Positions 16,991 through 25,082 of a stretch of DNA of 64,000 bases are shown here, one piece after another. The position numbers were made by a program, and so were the translations under genes. Source of the DNA: Myxococcus eversor (GTDB lineage: Bacteria; Myxococcota; Myxococcia; Myxococcales; Myxococcaceae); NCBI RefSeq assembly GCF_010894455.1, contig NZ_JAAIXY010000001.1, positions 372,001 through 436,000 on the forward strand. The letters are read 5' to 3'. Below the pieces are notes generated by a model. It worked only from the letters and a program-made list of their open reading frames with translations. It was not told where the DNA came from and ran no database searches. The stretch's first letter is position 1. Each line of letters starts with the position of its first letter.

Positions 16991-18442
16991 GTGGGCAGCG
17001 GCAGTCGGACGGAGCGGTGGCGGCAGTTCCTCTCGAGGCACCGGGTGGGCTCGGACGGGAAGCCGGCGGAGGCGCTCGTGGAGAAGCCGCCCGTCGCCGA
17101 CGAGCACCTGCTGCTGGATGAGCGCACGCCGTACGACGTGGACTACGACCGCATCGTCTTCTCCAGCGAGTTTCGTTGTCTGCACGACAAGACGCAGGTC
17201 TTCCCCCTGTCGTCGAGCGACTACACGCGCACGCGGCTGACCCACAGCATCGAGGCGTCCTGCGTGGGGCGTTCGCTGGGACAGCTCGCGGGCCGGGGGC
17301 TGAAGATGCAGGACGTGAAGGTGGAGCCCTCGCACCTGGGCACCATCGTCGCGGCGGCGTGCCTGGCGCACGACATCGGCAACCCGCCCTTCGGCCACTC
17401 GGGCGAGGCGGCCATCCAGCACTGGGTGGAGAAGCATCTCGCCGCGCCGGGAAGCGCGCCGTCCCAGCGCCCGAGTCCCTTCGGCACTCCCGAGGAGTGG
17501 AGGGACTTGGAGGGCTTCGAGGGCAACGCGCAGGGCTTCCGCATCCTCAATCGGCTCCAGTCTCGCGAGCGGCGCGGCGGCCTGCGCTACACGGCCGCGA
17601 CGTTGGGCGCGATGAGCAAGTACCCACGCCCGTCCGTGCTCCCCGGAGGTCGCGTGCCGGTGAAGGGGCGCGTGTCGGAGAAGAAGTTCGGTTACTTCCA
17701 GGACGACCGCGTGCTGGCGCTGGAGGCCTATCGCGCCGCGGGCCTGCGGGAGCGCGAGGAGGGCGTCTTCTCTCGTCACCCGCTGGCCTTCCTCGTCGAG
17801 GCGGCGGACGACATCTGCTACGCGGTCATCGACCTGGAGGACTCCGCGAAGCTCGGGTTGATTCCGACGAGGGAGGCCTGCGAGCTGCTGGACCGCGTGC
17901 TGCCACCAGAGAAGGCGGACACCCGACCGCCTCCGGCGCACCCGGAGACTCGAATGGCGCAGGCCCGGGCGCGAGCGATTGGCGTGCTCATCCAGGCGTG
18001 CGTGCGGGTGTTCCTGGAGCACGTGGAGGCGATGGAGGCGGGCGAATGGGAGACCTCTCTTATCTCCGTAAGGGAAGAGATTCGCGTGCCGTTGAAGGAC
18101 ATCAAGGAGCTGACGCGGCGCCAGGGCTACGAGAGCGAGCGCGTGCTGCAAATCGAGAGCGCGGGCTTCAAGACCCTGGGCGGGCTGTTGGACATGTTCG
18201 CGGCGGCGGTGGTGACGGACACGCCCAACCGCGAGGAGAAGAAGCTGCGGCAGCTCCTCCCCCTGGAGTTGTTCCAGCGTCCGGACAAGCCGCTCTCGCT
18301 CAACGAGGACATCGGCGGGGCGCTCGCGCGACTGTCCATGTACCAGCGGCTCCTGTGCGTCACGGACTACATCTCCGGGATGACGGACGGCTTCGCGGTG
18401 GAGCTGTACCAGCGGCTGTCCGGCATCAAGCTGCCGACCTAG
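16991..18442 (+). CDS. dgt: Deoxyguanosinetriphosphate triphosphohydrolase (HD domain)
   Basis: The enzyme (483 residues from GTG 16991) removes triphosphate from dGTP or related dNTPs. The HD metal site is intact: His85 in RLTHSIEA, His127-Asp128 in LAHDIGNPPFGH, with His136 following. FRCLHDKTQVFPL is the family's conserved substrate segment, and FEGNAQGFRIL and the later EAADDICYAVIDLED (metal Asp) complete the core. A longer upstream open frame crosses the OmpA gene and lacks family sequence, so I use the GTG just before the conserved region; its ribosome site is weak. The length is typical of the type 2 subfamily. Confidence 0.93.
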   Translation: MGSGSRTERWRQFLSRHRVGSDGKPAEALVEKPPVADEHLLLDERTPYDVDYDRIVFSSEFRCLHDKTQVFPLSSSDYTRTRLTHSIEASCVGRSLGQLAGRGLKMQDVKVEPSHLGTIVAAACLAHDIGNPPFGHSGEAAIQHWVEKHLAAPGSAPSQRPSPFGTPEEWRDLEGFEGNAQGFRILNRLQSRERRGGLRYTAATLGAMSKYPRPSVLPGGRVPVKGRVSEKKFGYFQDDRVLALEAYRAAGLREREEGVFSRHPLAFLVEAADDICYAVIDLEDSAKLGLIPTREACELLDRVLPPEKADTRPPPAHPETRMAQARARAIGVLIQACVRVFLEHVEAMEAGEWETSLISVREEIRVPLKDIKELTRRQGYESERVLQIESAGFKTLGGLLDMFAAAVVTDTPNREEKKLRQLLPLELFQRPDKPLSLNEDIGGALARLSMYQRLLCVTDYISGMTDGFAVELYQRLSGIKLPT

Positions 18443-18460
18443 CGGCGCCCTCGCCGTGCC

Positions 18461-18919
18461 TCAGGCGTGCAGGTCCTCCCCGGGCATGCCCCTGCGCGGC
18501 CCGCGCTCGCGTTGCTCCAGGCTGGAGAGCGAATTGTCGATGGCCAGGATGTTTCCAGAGGGGTCCTTGAACCACGCGGACTTGATGTCACCCATGGTGG
18601 CGACGCCATTGCGTGTCTGGATGCCCATCTCCGGAATGTCGTAGTCCTCCAGCTTCACTCCAGCGAGCCGCAGGCTGTCCGCGGTCGCCTCCACGTCCTC
18701 CACGGGGAACGAGCATGCGGTGGCCGTGGAGCCGGAGGGCGTCGAGCGCTCATAGAGCAGCAGGAAGGAATCTCCGCTGACGCGGAACATGGCCGCGCCT
18801 TCCTCCTCCCCCAGCTCGGGCACCTCTTCGAGTCCCAGCACCTCGCTGTAGAACCGCCGGGCCGTCTTCAAGTCCGTCACCGCCAGGGTGGGTATCGCCT
18901 TCGTCCGTCCGAGTCCCAT
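18461..18919 (-). CDS. Glyoxalase/bleomycin-resistance (VOC) family protein
   Basis: This protein of 152 residues starts at the ATG at 18919. It shows the beta-alpha-beta-beta-beta VOC pattern: IPTLAVTDLKTARRFYSEVLGL at the start (first module; quoted in part as TLAVTDL), a FRVSGDSFLLLY strand, VEDVEATADSLRLAG, and the closing WFKDPSGNILAI that usually brings a metal-binding Glu. That Glu position is Ala or Ile here, so metal catalysis is uncertain. It may bind or modify a small molecule. It converges with dgt. Confidence 0.85.
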   Translation of the reverse strand: MGLGRTKAIPTLAVTDLKTARRFYSEVLGLEEVPELGEEEGAAMFRVSGDSFLLLYERSTPSGSTATACSFPVEDVEATADSLRLAGVKLEDYDIPEMGIQTRNGVATMGDIKSAWFKDPSGNILAIDNSLSSLEQRERGPRRGMPGEDLHA

Positions 18920-19073
18920 GGGCCTTGGCCTCCTTCTCCGACAGGTGGGCACCGGAGCCAGGGCTCGCAAGCGATGCCCCCGCCCGTGCCCTGGCCTTCC
19001 GAGGTGGCGAGGGAGGCATGTTCCTCGGACGCTCGGGTGCGACGTCGACGTAGGTCTCTCTCCGGGGCTCCGT

Positions 19074-19079
19074 TAGACT
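19074..19079 (+). promoter_or_regulatory. -10 box of the histidine kinase gene
   Basis: TAGACT lies 10 nt before the GTG start and 19 nt before an in-frame ATG. There is no Shine-Dalgarno sequence. Confidence 0.42.
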
Positions 19080-19089
19080 CGGCGGCACC

Positions 19090-20235
19090 GTGACACCGAT
19101 GGAAGAACAGACGACGTCCTCCACGTGGCGGCGATGGCTGACGTGGGTCGCGGTGTGGACCGCGCCGGGGGCGCTGTCGGCCCTGGAGACGTACTTCTTC
19201 AGCCAGTCGGGCCCCAGGCCCCTGGCGCCCTGGCGCGCCTTCCTGTCGCAGCTCCCGGCCTGGTACGTCTGGGTGTTCGCCACGCCGCTCGTCTTCCAGC
19301 TCGCCCGCCGTTGGCGCCTGGGGCGTCCCTTCCAGGTGCGGGCCTGGGCGGGCCACCTGCTGGCCTGTCTGGGCGTGGGGAGCCTCTTCGCGCTCGTGTA
19401 CACCGTCTGCCAGCGCGCCTTCGCCCCGGGAATGAGCGGGAGTGGACTGTCCTTCGCGCCGATGCTGCTGCGCTTCTGGCTGGGTTGGTTGCCGATGATG
19501 GCGATGACCTACGCGGCGGTGGTCGGCGTGGCACAGTCGCTCGCTTCCCAGCAGAGGGCGCGAGAGAAGGAGCGTCAGGCGGCAGTGCTCGCCATCGAGC
19601 TCTCGGAGGCCCGGCTCCAGGCGCTCCAGGTCCAGCTCCATCCTCACTTCTTGTTCAACACGCTCAACGCCATCGTCGTGCTGGTGCGCGAGCAGGAGAC
19701 GGACACGGCCGCGAGGATGCTCGTGCTGCTCTCGGACATCCTTCGCGGGTTGTTGCGGCAGGGCGCCACGCAGGAGGTCTCATTGCGAGAAGAGGTCGCG
19801 GTGCTGTCGCGCTACCTGGAGATTCAACAGCTTCGCTTCCAGGACCGCTTGCGTGTCGACTGGGACGTGGACGAGGCGCTCCTGGACGCGCGGGTGCCGC
19901 ACCTGGTGCTCCAGCCCTTGGTGGAGAACGCCATCCGGCACGGCGTCTCCGCTCGCTCGGCGGCGGGTGTGCTGCACATTCGCGCGCGTCGCCAGGGAGC
20001 GGCGCTGGCGCTGGAGGTGGAGGACGACGGGCCGGGGCTTCCGGCGGGCTTCGACCTGGAGCGCAGCCCGGGCATCGGCCTGTCCAACACGCGGGCGCGC
20101 TTGTCGCAACTCTATGGCGACGCGGGGCGTGTCGTCGTCGCTCCACCGAGGGAAGGCGTGGGCACGGTCGCCACCGTCACGCTGCCGTTCCACTCCGTCG
20201 CCACGGTGTCCGAGGTGGGGGCCGCGCGTGGCTGA
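19090..20235 (+). CDS. Sensor histidine kinase, LytS/YehU type
   Basis: A 381-residue protein; the ATG three codons inside is an alternative start. Four hydrophobic segments (about residues 18-35, 55-72, 88-108 and 128-150) make an integral membrane sensor with little periplasmic sequence. The His_kinase (PF06580-type) block follows with QLHPHFLFNTLN, where His186 is the expected phosphoacceptor. The ATPase domain has VENAIRHG (N box) and the DDGPGLP and GIGLSNTRARL Gly-rich boxes. It overlaps the response-regulator gene by 8 bases, so the two form a coupled two-component system. The signal is unknown. Confidence 0.93.
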   Translation: MTPMEEQTTSSTWRRWLTWVAVWTAPGALSALETYFFSQSGPRPLAPWRAFLSQLPAWYVWVFATPLVFQLARRWRLGRPFQVRAWAGHLLACLGVGSLFALVYTVCQRAFAPGMSGSGLSFAPMLLRFWLGWLPMMAMTYAAVVGVAQSLASQQRAREKERQAAVLAIELSEARLQALQVQLHPHFLFNTLNAIVVLVREQETDTAARMLVLLSDILRGLLRQGATQEVSLREEVAVLSRYLEIQQLRFQDRLRVDWDVDEALLDARVPHLVLQPLVENAIRHGVSARSAAGVLHIRARRQGAALALEVEDDGPGLPAGFDLERSPGIGLSNTRARLSQLYGDAGRVVVAPPREGVGTVATVTLPFHSVATVSEVGAARG

Positions 20236-21040
20236 GCTGAGTGTCCTGCTGGTGGATGATGAGCCGCTGGCCCGGCGAGGGCTGCGGCAGGCGCTGAGCC
20301 GACACGTGGACATGACGGTGTGTGGCGAGTGTCGCGATGGACGCGAGGCGGTGGCCTCCATCCACGCGCTGCGGCCCCGGCTGGTGCTGCTCGACGTGCA
20401 GATGCCGGAGCTGGATGGGTTCGGCGTCGTCCGGGAGGTGGGCGCGGCGATGATGCCGGCGGTCATCTTCATCACCGCGTACGACACCTTCGCCGTCCGG
20501 GCCTTCGACATGCACGCGGTGGACTATCTGGTGAAGCCCTTCGCGGAGGAGCGCTTCGACGAGGCGCTGAATCGGGCCCGCCAGCGACTGCGCCAGGGAG
20601 AGGCGGTGGAGCTGGGGCGGAAGCTCGCCGCACTGCTGGCGGACGCGGCTCCCGCGCAGGGGATGGGGGCCACCGCTTCATTGGACCCGGTGCGTCCGGA
20701 CGAGGCCCTGGACCGGTTGTTGGTGAAGGTGGGCACTCGCTCAGTGCTCGTGCCGGTGGCGGATATCGACTGGATTGGGGCCGACGACTACTGCGTCACG
20801 TTGCACGTCGGGGAGCGGGAGCATGTGCTGCGAGAGAGCCTCGCGGCGCTGGAGTCCCGGCTGGATGCGGAGCGCTTCGTGCGCATCCACCGCTCGGTCA
20901 TCGTCAACGTGGAGCGCATCCGCGAGCTGCACCACGACTCGCCCACGGAGATGGTGGTGGTGCTGAGCACGGGGCAGCGGCTGCGTGTGAGCCGGGGGCG
21001 CAAGGACGTGCTGGAGCGCAGGCTCGGCCGGGCTCGCTGA
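20228..21040 (+). CDS. LytTR-family response regulator
   Basis: This 270-residue protein starts with a GTG inside the end of the kinase gene. The receiver domain (residues 5-120) has Asp10-Asp11, the phosphoacceptor Asp56 in LLDVQMP, the conserved Thr in FITAYD and Lys in LVKPF. A helical linker leads to a LytTR DNA-binding domain (about 165-268) with the DIDWIGADDYC, RIHRSVIVN and LRVSRGRK motifs. LytTR regulators bind direct repeats upstream of exopolysaccharide, autolysis or bacteriocin genes. The target cannot be inferred from the neighbours here. Confidence 0.94.
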   Translation: MAELSVLLVDDEPLARRGLRQALSRHVDMTVCGECRDGREAVASIHALRPRLVLLDVQMPELDGFGVVREVGAAMMPAVIFITAYDTFAVRAFDMHAVDYLVKPFAEERFDEALNRARQRLRQGEAVELGRKLAALLADAAPAQGMGATASLDPVRPDEALDRLLVKVGTRSVLVPVADIDWIGADDYCVTLHVGEREHVLRESLAALESRLDAERFVRIHRSVIVNVERIRELHHDSPTEMVVVLSTGQRLRVSRGRKDVLERRLGRAR

Positions 21041-21087
21041 GCAGGGGCGCTCAGGACGCTGGTGGAGCGGACCACGTGTGGCGCGTC

Positions 21088-21591
21088 TCAGCGAGACTGG
21101 GCCGGAAGCATCTCCCCTTGCAGTGTCACCAGCTCCCCGGCTGTGCGCTCTCCCAGGAGCTTCAGGCGCACCACCTCGTTGAAGCCCCGCAGCTTGAAGT
21201 ACTGAATCCACAGCTCGTCCAGGGCCCACCACGTGCCATCCGCCGACACGAGGATGATGGTGAAGTCGGTGGTCGCGACCGGAGTCACGCTGTCCGAGAA
21301 GTACTTCCTGGCGTAGGGGATGGCGGATTCGTCGAACCATGACGCCGCTTCGACGGCATCGAACTTCAACTTGCGGTGTCCGAGGCCAGTCAAGGTCAAC
21401 CCGCCCAGGGTATGCATCACGGCCTCGGCGATGGCGTTGAGACGAAAGCCGTAGACCTCCAGTCGTGTCGCGATGTCGGCGACATCCACGGTCCGCTCCT
21501 GGAAGACGTCGCGTGCATCCAGGAGGGTCTCGACCGTGGCATCCAGTTTCCCCATCCAGGCGGGGATGGTCAGTGAACCGCTGTTCGCCAT
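21088..21591 (-). CDS. Hypothetical protein
   Basis: A cytoplasmic-looking protein of 167 residues with no signal peptide. It has a helical N-terminal half rich in Ala, Asp and Val, then a hydrophobic beta segment (FTIILVSADGTWWALDEL, of which the core is IILVSADGTWW) and a helix near the C-terminus. The TWWALDE pattern resembles small carrier or scaffold proteins, but I cannot place it in a family. Composition and codon bias support it being a real gene. It lies alone between the LytTR regulator and the metallo-beta-lactamase-fold gene. Confidence 0.7.
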   Translation of the reverse strand: MANSGSLTIPAWMGKLDATVETLLDARDVFQERTVDVADIATRLEVYGFRLNAIAEAVMHTLGGLTLTGLGHRKLKFDAVEAASWFDESAIPYARKYFSDSVTPVATTDFTIILVSADGTWWALDELWIQYFKLRGFNEVVRLKLLGERTAGELVTLQGEMLPAQSR

Positions 21592-21668
21592 CGTGTGCGC
21601 TCGCTCGAGGTCCGCCGCGTGGAATCAGCCCTCGACCATCTTCGCACACACGGGTGGAGTGGAGCGCG

Positions 21669-23192
21669 TCAGGGCGCTGGAGCGCGGGTCTTCTCCACTG
21701 CGGTAGCGAGGCGGGACCACTCGCTGGCACTCAAGTGCATCCCAAAGACCCGGGCCACCTCCAGCTTCTCGCGCGCCGCCACGTCCACTGTCTCGGAGAT
21801 CTGCTGCACGTTGAAGAACGAGCCGTCCGGCAGCGGCTGCACCAGGTCACTGGTGTACAGGAGGTGATGCTCGGGGAACCAGACGAAGAGCATGCGTTCT
21901 CCCGTCTCGGTGCGCACCGGCACCAGCTCCAGACGGTTCTTCCCCGAGCCCAGCGTGGTGCGTGCGCCCACGGGCCGAATCATCGCGGAGCGAGGCGACT
22001 TCGCGAGCGCATCCGGAGTGAGGGTGCGTGGCGCCTTCAGCAGCCGCTCCACCAGCGGACGGTTGAGGTCCAGCACATGGAGAGGCACTCCGCGAGCGAC
22101 GTACTCCCGCAGGCCACCGACGTGCGGCCACGCATCGCTGGTGGACACCACGGCCTTCACCTTCACGCCAGGGAAGCGCCGCTGGGCTTCGTCCAGCACC
22201 CGTGAGGAATAACCCGAGGACAGCGGCGCCTCGATGATGACCAGGCCATCCTCCTGCTGCACGAGCGCCACGTCCCAGGCGCCGGGCAGGTGCACCACGC
22301 CGGGGACCAGCTCGACGGCGGGACGGTCGGGCCGACCCAGTGGCGCGGACTCCGCCGTCGTCTTGCTCCGCGTCGCGAAACCCTTGCGCACGTCCTCCGG
22401 GATGGCGAAGTCCGCCTCGGTCAGCGTGGGGTCCAGCTCCAGCCGCGTCACCGTGAAGGAGTGATACGCGTTGCCATTGCGCTCCCATTCCCAGTGGCGC
22501 GGGTAGCGAAGGCCGCCGGACTCGAGAGACCACGACTGGAAGGACAGCCGGGTGCGCACGTCACCCCAGACGCTCCAGAAGAAGTCTCCGGGGTGCGCGT
22601 CCACGGTCTCCACCTGCGTGGGCAGTCCGGTGCGGGCATTGAGGAACAGCTTCGCCGTCGCGCGTCCCTGGTGGAACGTCACCACATGGTGGGGTACGTC
22701 CTGCAACACGGTGTCGGGAGCGGAGCGCAAATCCGTGGCCGCCAGCGCGGTGAAGAGGACCCGCTCGGGAGCGAAGTCGAGGCGCTCCTCCATGTCCTGG
22801 AGCTGCGCGGCGCCAGCGGGGTACAGCTTTCCCCCGCGCTCCATGGCGACGACTCCGTCCGCCATCACCAGCGTCACGGCCTGCCACGTGTCGAGTCCGC
22901 CCGCGCCCCGGCCCTCCGTCTGCTGTCGAAGCCGGCGCTGGCGGAGGTCTCGCACCTCCTCGAGCTGCTCGTACGAGACGAGCCAGGGGGGAGTGGGGCG
23001 CTCGGATTGCTCCAGGAGATTCCAGTGGCCGATGCCATGGATTCGCAGGCTGGAGAGGGACCGCAGCCGGGCTTCCCCGCCCATGGCCTCCAGGGCGGCT
23101 TGGACGCGGGGCCGGGCGGTGTCCTCGGCGGAGCGTGCGGTGGAGGCGAAGAGCAGGGCGACGAGCACGAGCGACAGCGAGAGTCTTCTCAT
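21669..23192 (-). CDS. Exported metallo-beta-lactamase-fold protein with degenerate metal motif
   Basis: The product (507 residues from the ATG at 23192) has a clear signal peptide ending in ARSA. Residues 30-290 resemble a lipoprotein-like beta domain (FLNARTGLPTQVETVD); the metallo-beta-lactamase fold starts near 300 with PGVVHLPG and VIIEAPLSSG. Where active members carry HxHxDH, this protein reads TSDAWPHVGG, keeping only the last His and Gly-Gly. The later HLLYTSDLV resembles the family's Asp strand. Hydrolytic activity is therefore doubtful, or it uses other ligands. It probably acts in the periplasm. A longer open frame upstream lacks a signal peptide and is not used. Confidence 0.82.
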   Translation of the reverse strand: MRRLSLSLVLVALLFASTARSAEDTARPRVQAALEAMGGEARLRSLSSLRIHGIGHWNLLEQSERPTPPWLVSYEQLEEVRDLRQRRLRQQTEGRGAGGLDTWQAVTLVMADGVVAMERGGKLYPAGAAQLQDMEERLDFAPERVLFTALAATDLRSAPDTVLQDVPHHVVTFHQGRATAKLFLNARTGLPTQVETVDAHPGDFFWSVWGDVRTRLSFQSWSLESGGLRYPRHWEWERNGNAYHSFTVTRLELDPTLTEADFAIPEDVRKGFATRSKTTAESAPLGRPDRPAVELVPGVVHLPGAWDVALVQQEDGLVIIEAPLSSGYSSRVLDEAQRRFPGVKVKAVVSTSDAWPHVGGLREYVARGVPLHVLDLNRPLVERLLKAPRTLTPDALAKSPRSAMIRPVGARTTLGSGKNRLELVPVRTETGERMLFVWFPEHHLLYTSDLVQPLPDGSFFNVQQISETVDVAAREKLEVARVFGMHLSASEWSRLATAVEKTRAPAP

Positions 23193-23298
23193 GCTCGCCA
23201 GGATGTCGCCGCGCGCATCGCCCTTTCCGGGGCGTGCAGGCAATGGCATGTAACGCGCGGCGAGTGGTGGGCCTGGAGCGGCGAACGGCGGAGGGAGC

Positions 23299-23985
23299 TC
23301 AGTCTCCGGAGACGGCGAGCTGCCAGTCACCCGTCTTGCTGATGCCCACGCGCAGGCCGACATAGGCATCGTCGAAGGCCTCCTGCATGCCCTTCAACTC
23401 CGCGTCGGAATAGATGCCGGCGAGGGCCTTGCGGTCCTGCGGAGTCTTGAGCCCCGTGACGTGAAGCCAGGGCCAGTAGTAGATGTCCCCCTCCTTCGCG
23501 TAGGGCAGCTCCAGCACCTGGACGATGCGCGCGAGGGCGGGCTCGCCCTGGGCCTCCTGTTCCTTCCAGTAGGCCACCGCGTCGTCCCCGTCACCGAAGG
23601 AGAAGCGCACGCTCTTGCCCTTCTCGTCGACCAGCTTCGCCAGCTCCGCGTAGTCGCAGGCCCTGGCGGCGGCCATGATGCGCTCGCGCATGCTCTGCAC
23701 GGCCTTGGGCGGCGGCGGGGGGCCTCCGGTGGTCGCTGGGCGCACTGGCAGGCCCATCGCCGAGCACTTCGCGGTGCTCGCATCCGAGGGCCCGGTGGCG
23801 TCCGCCATCGCTCCGGAGTCCGGGGCTCCCACGGCTTGAGCGGGGGGAGGCGCGACGGCGGGCGCCTGTGCTTCCGCGCGCGGCGCGGGAGGGCTCGCAT
23901 CCGCGTCTGGGGACTGCTTGGTGGGGCGTTCCGCGCAGGCGATGAGCGAGGCGGCACAGAGGGACAGGAGTGTGAACCGGTTCAT
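23299..23985 (-). CDS. Hypothetical lipoprotein
   Basis: This 228-residue protein has a short lipoprotein signal ending in LIAC (Cys17). A low-complexity Pro/Ala/Ser/Asp spacer of about 60 residues, typical of myxobacterial surface lipoproteins, precedes a folded C-terminal domain (about 95-228) with ACDYAELAKLVDEKG, VAYWKEQE, YYWPWLHVTG and ISKTGDWQLAVSGD. The last part resembles a stress- or substrate-binding beta domain, but I cannot name the family. It precedes the metallo-beta-lactamase-fold gene in the same direction with a gap of about 106 bp. Confidence 0.78.
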   Translation of the reverse strand: MNRFTLLSLCAASLIACAERPTKQSPDADASPPAPRAEAQAPAVAPPPAQAVGAPDSGAMADATGPSDASTAKCSAMGLPVRPATTGGPPPPPKAVQSMRERIMAAARACDYAELAKLVDEKGKSVRFSFGDGDDAVAYWKEQEAQGEPALARIVQVLELPYAKEGDIYYWPWLHVTGLKTPQDRKALAGIYSDAELKGMQEAFDDAYVGLRVGISKTGDWQLAVSGD

Positions 23986-24045
23986 GGCCCGCCTATGTAG
24001 ACCAGGGGCGGCGGACGAGGTGCCGGTTTCAGCGCGCCGCGTCGT

Positions 24046-24264
24046 TCAGGTGCCACCTTCTGGTGACTCGATGACGACGGCGAAGGGGTCGAAGGGCTTG
24101 TCGCTCTTCTTCTTCGTGGACGTGTTGGGCATGCCGTACTCGCCGGTGGGGTGCTCCGGGCGCACGGAGGTGTACGGGTCAATCTTCACGGGGACGCCGA
24201 ACACCTTCGGATTCTTCTTCGGCTCCGACGGTCCGCCGAAGCTCGAACGGTTGTCATCGCTCAT
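24046..24264 (-). CDS. Small hydrophilic protein (72 residues)
   Basis: The frame runs from the ATG at 24264, with an inverse-strand TAGACT box 7 nt upstream. The protein is rich in Pro, Lys, Ser and Asp, with no signal peptide or hydrophobic core, and probably lacks a stable fold. Residues 15-50 (KKNPKVFGVPVKIDPY, HPTGEYGMP) look constrained rather than random. Third-position G/C bias favours this frame over the other strand. It is divergent from the SRAP gene with 97 bp between the starts. I do not know its function. Confidence 0.6.
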   Translation of the reverse strand: MSDDNRSSFGGPSEPKKNPKVFGVPVKIDPYTSVRPEHPTGEYGMPNTSTKKKSDKPFDPFAVVIESPEGGT

Positions 24265-24271
24265 TCCCTGG

Positions 24272-24277
24272 AGTCTA
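24272..24277 (-). promoter_or_regulatory. -10 box of the small divergent gene
   Basis: Read on the minus strand this is TAGACT, with 7 nt between the box and the ATG at 24264 and no Shine-Dalgarno sequence. Confidence 0.42.
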
Positions 24278-24361
24278 CCGCGTCGGCAGGCCGGTTGCCG
24301 CCAGGGCGGCCCTTCACGGATTGCTTGGGTCTCTCCGTGGACAGGGAGATACTCCGGGCCC

Positions 24362-25036
24362 ATGTGCGGCCGTGTCACCGTTCGGACTTCTCCAGACCAG
24401 CTCGTGGTGGAGCTGGGGCTCGCGGGCATTCGCGCGGCGGTGGACCGCCCGCGCTTCAACCTGGCGCCCACGCAGCTGATGCCCGTGGTGCCGAACGACG
24501 GCGCGCGGATGTTGGACGCGTTCCGTTGGGGGCTCATCCCCTCGTGGGCGAAGGACGCGAGCATCGGCAACAAGCTCATCAACGCGCGAGGCGAGACGGT
24601 GGCGGAGAAGCCCAGCTTCCGCAGCGCGCTCAAGCGTCGGCGCTGTCTGGTGATGGTGGACGGCTGGTACGAGTGGAAGCAATCCACGAAGCCGAAGACG
24701 CCCTTCCTCTTCCACCGCGAGGACGGCAAGCCCCTGGCGCTCGCGGGGCTGTGGGAGGAGTGGACGGCGCCGGACACGGGTGAGGTGCTGCGCACGTGCA
24801 CCATCATCACCACGGGGCCCAATGCGCTGATGGCGCCCATCCATGACCGGATGCCCGTCATCCTGTCGCCACAAGCGCAGGAGGTGTGGCTGCGTCCGGA
24901 GCCCCAGGAGGCGGCGGTGTTGTTGCCGCTGCTGGTGCCCGCCGTCGACGGCGGGATGGAGGCCTACGAAGTCTCGCGCGTGGTCAACATCCCCACGAAC
25001 GACGTGCCCGCTTGCGTGGAGCGCGTGGCGGCGTAG
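24362..25036 (+). CDS. SRAP-domain protein (YedK/HMCES family, abasic-site DNA-protein crosslinker)
   Basis: The protein (224 residues) begins MCGR, placing Cys2 at the mature N-terminus. There it forms a thiazolidine crosslink with abasic sites in single-stranded DNA and shields them during replication. The other active-site elements are present: Asn33 in FNLAPTQ, Arg/Trp in FRWGLIPSWA, INARGET, Glu104 in GWYEWK and His161 in PIHDRMP. The length is normal. GATACT sits 8 nt upstream of the ATG with no ribosome-binding site, another near-leaderless arrangement. It borders the low-GC island on its 3' side. Confidence 0.95.
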   Translation: MCGRVTVRTSPDQLVVELGLAGIRAAVDRPRFNLAPTQLMPVVPNDGARMLDAFRWGLIPSWAKDASIGNKLINARGETVAEKPSFRSALKRRRCLVMVDGWYEWKQSTKPKTPFLFHREDGKPLALAGLWEEWTAPDTGEVLRTCTIITTGPNALMAPIHDRMPVILSPQAQEVWLRPEPQEAAVLLPLLVPAVDGGMEAYEVSRVVNIPTNDVPACVERVAA

Positions 25037-25082
25037 CGGCTTTTCGAGACGAGAATAGGCCAAAGACTTGGTTGCAATGAGG

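Noticed and set aside
21669..23192. Active zinc metallo-beta-lactamase-fold hydrolase
   Set aside because: The HxHxDH motif is reduced to one His, so a standard zinc hydrolase call is not supported.
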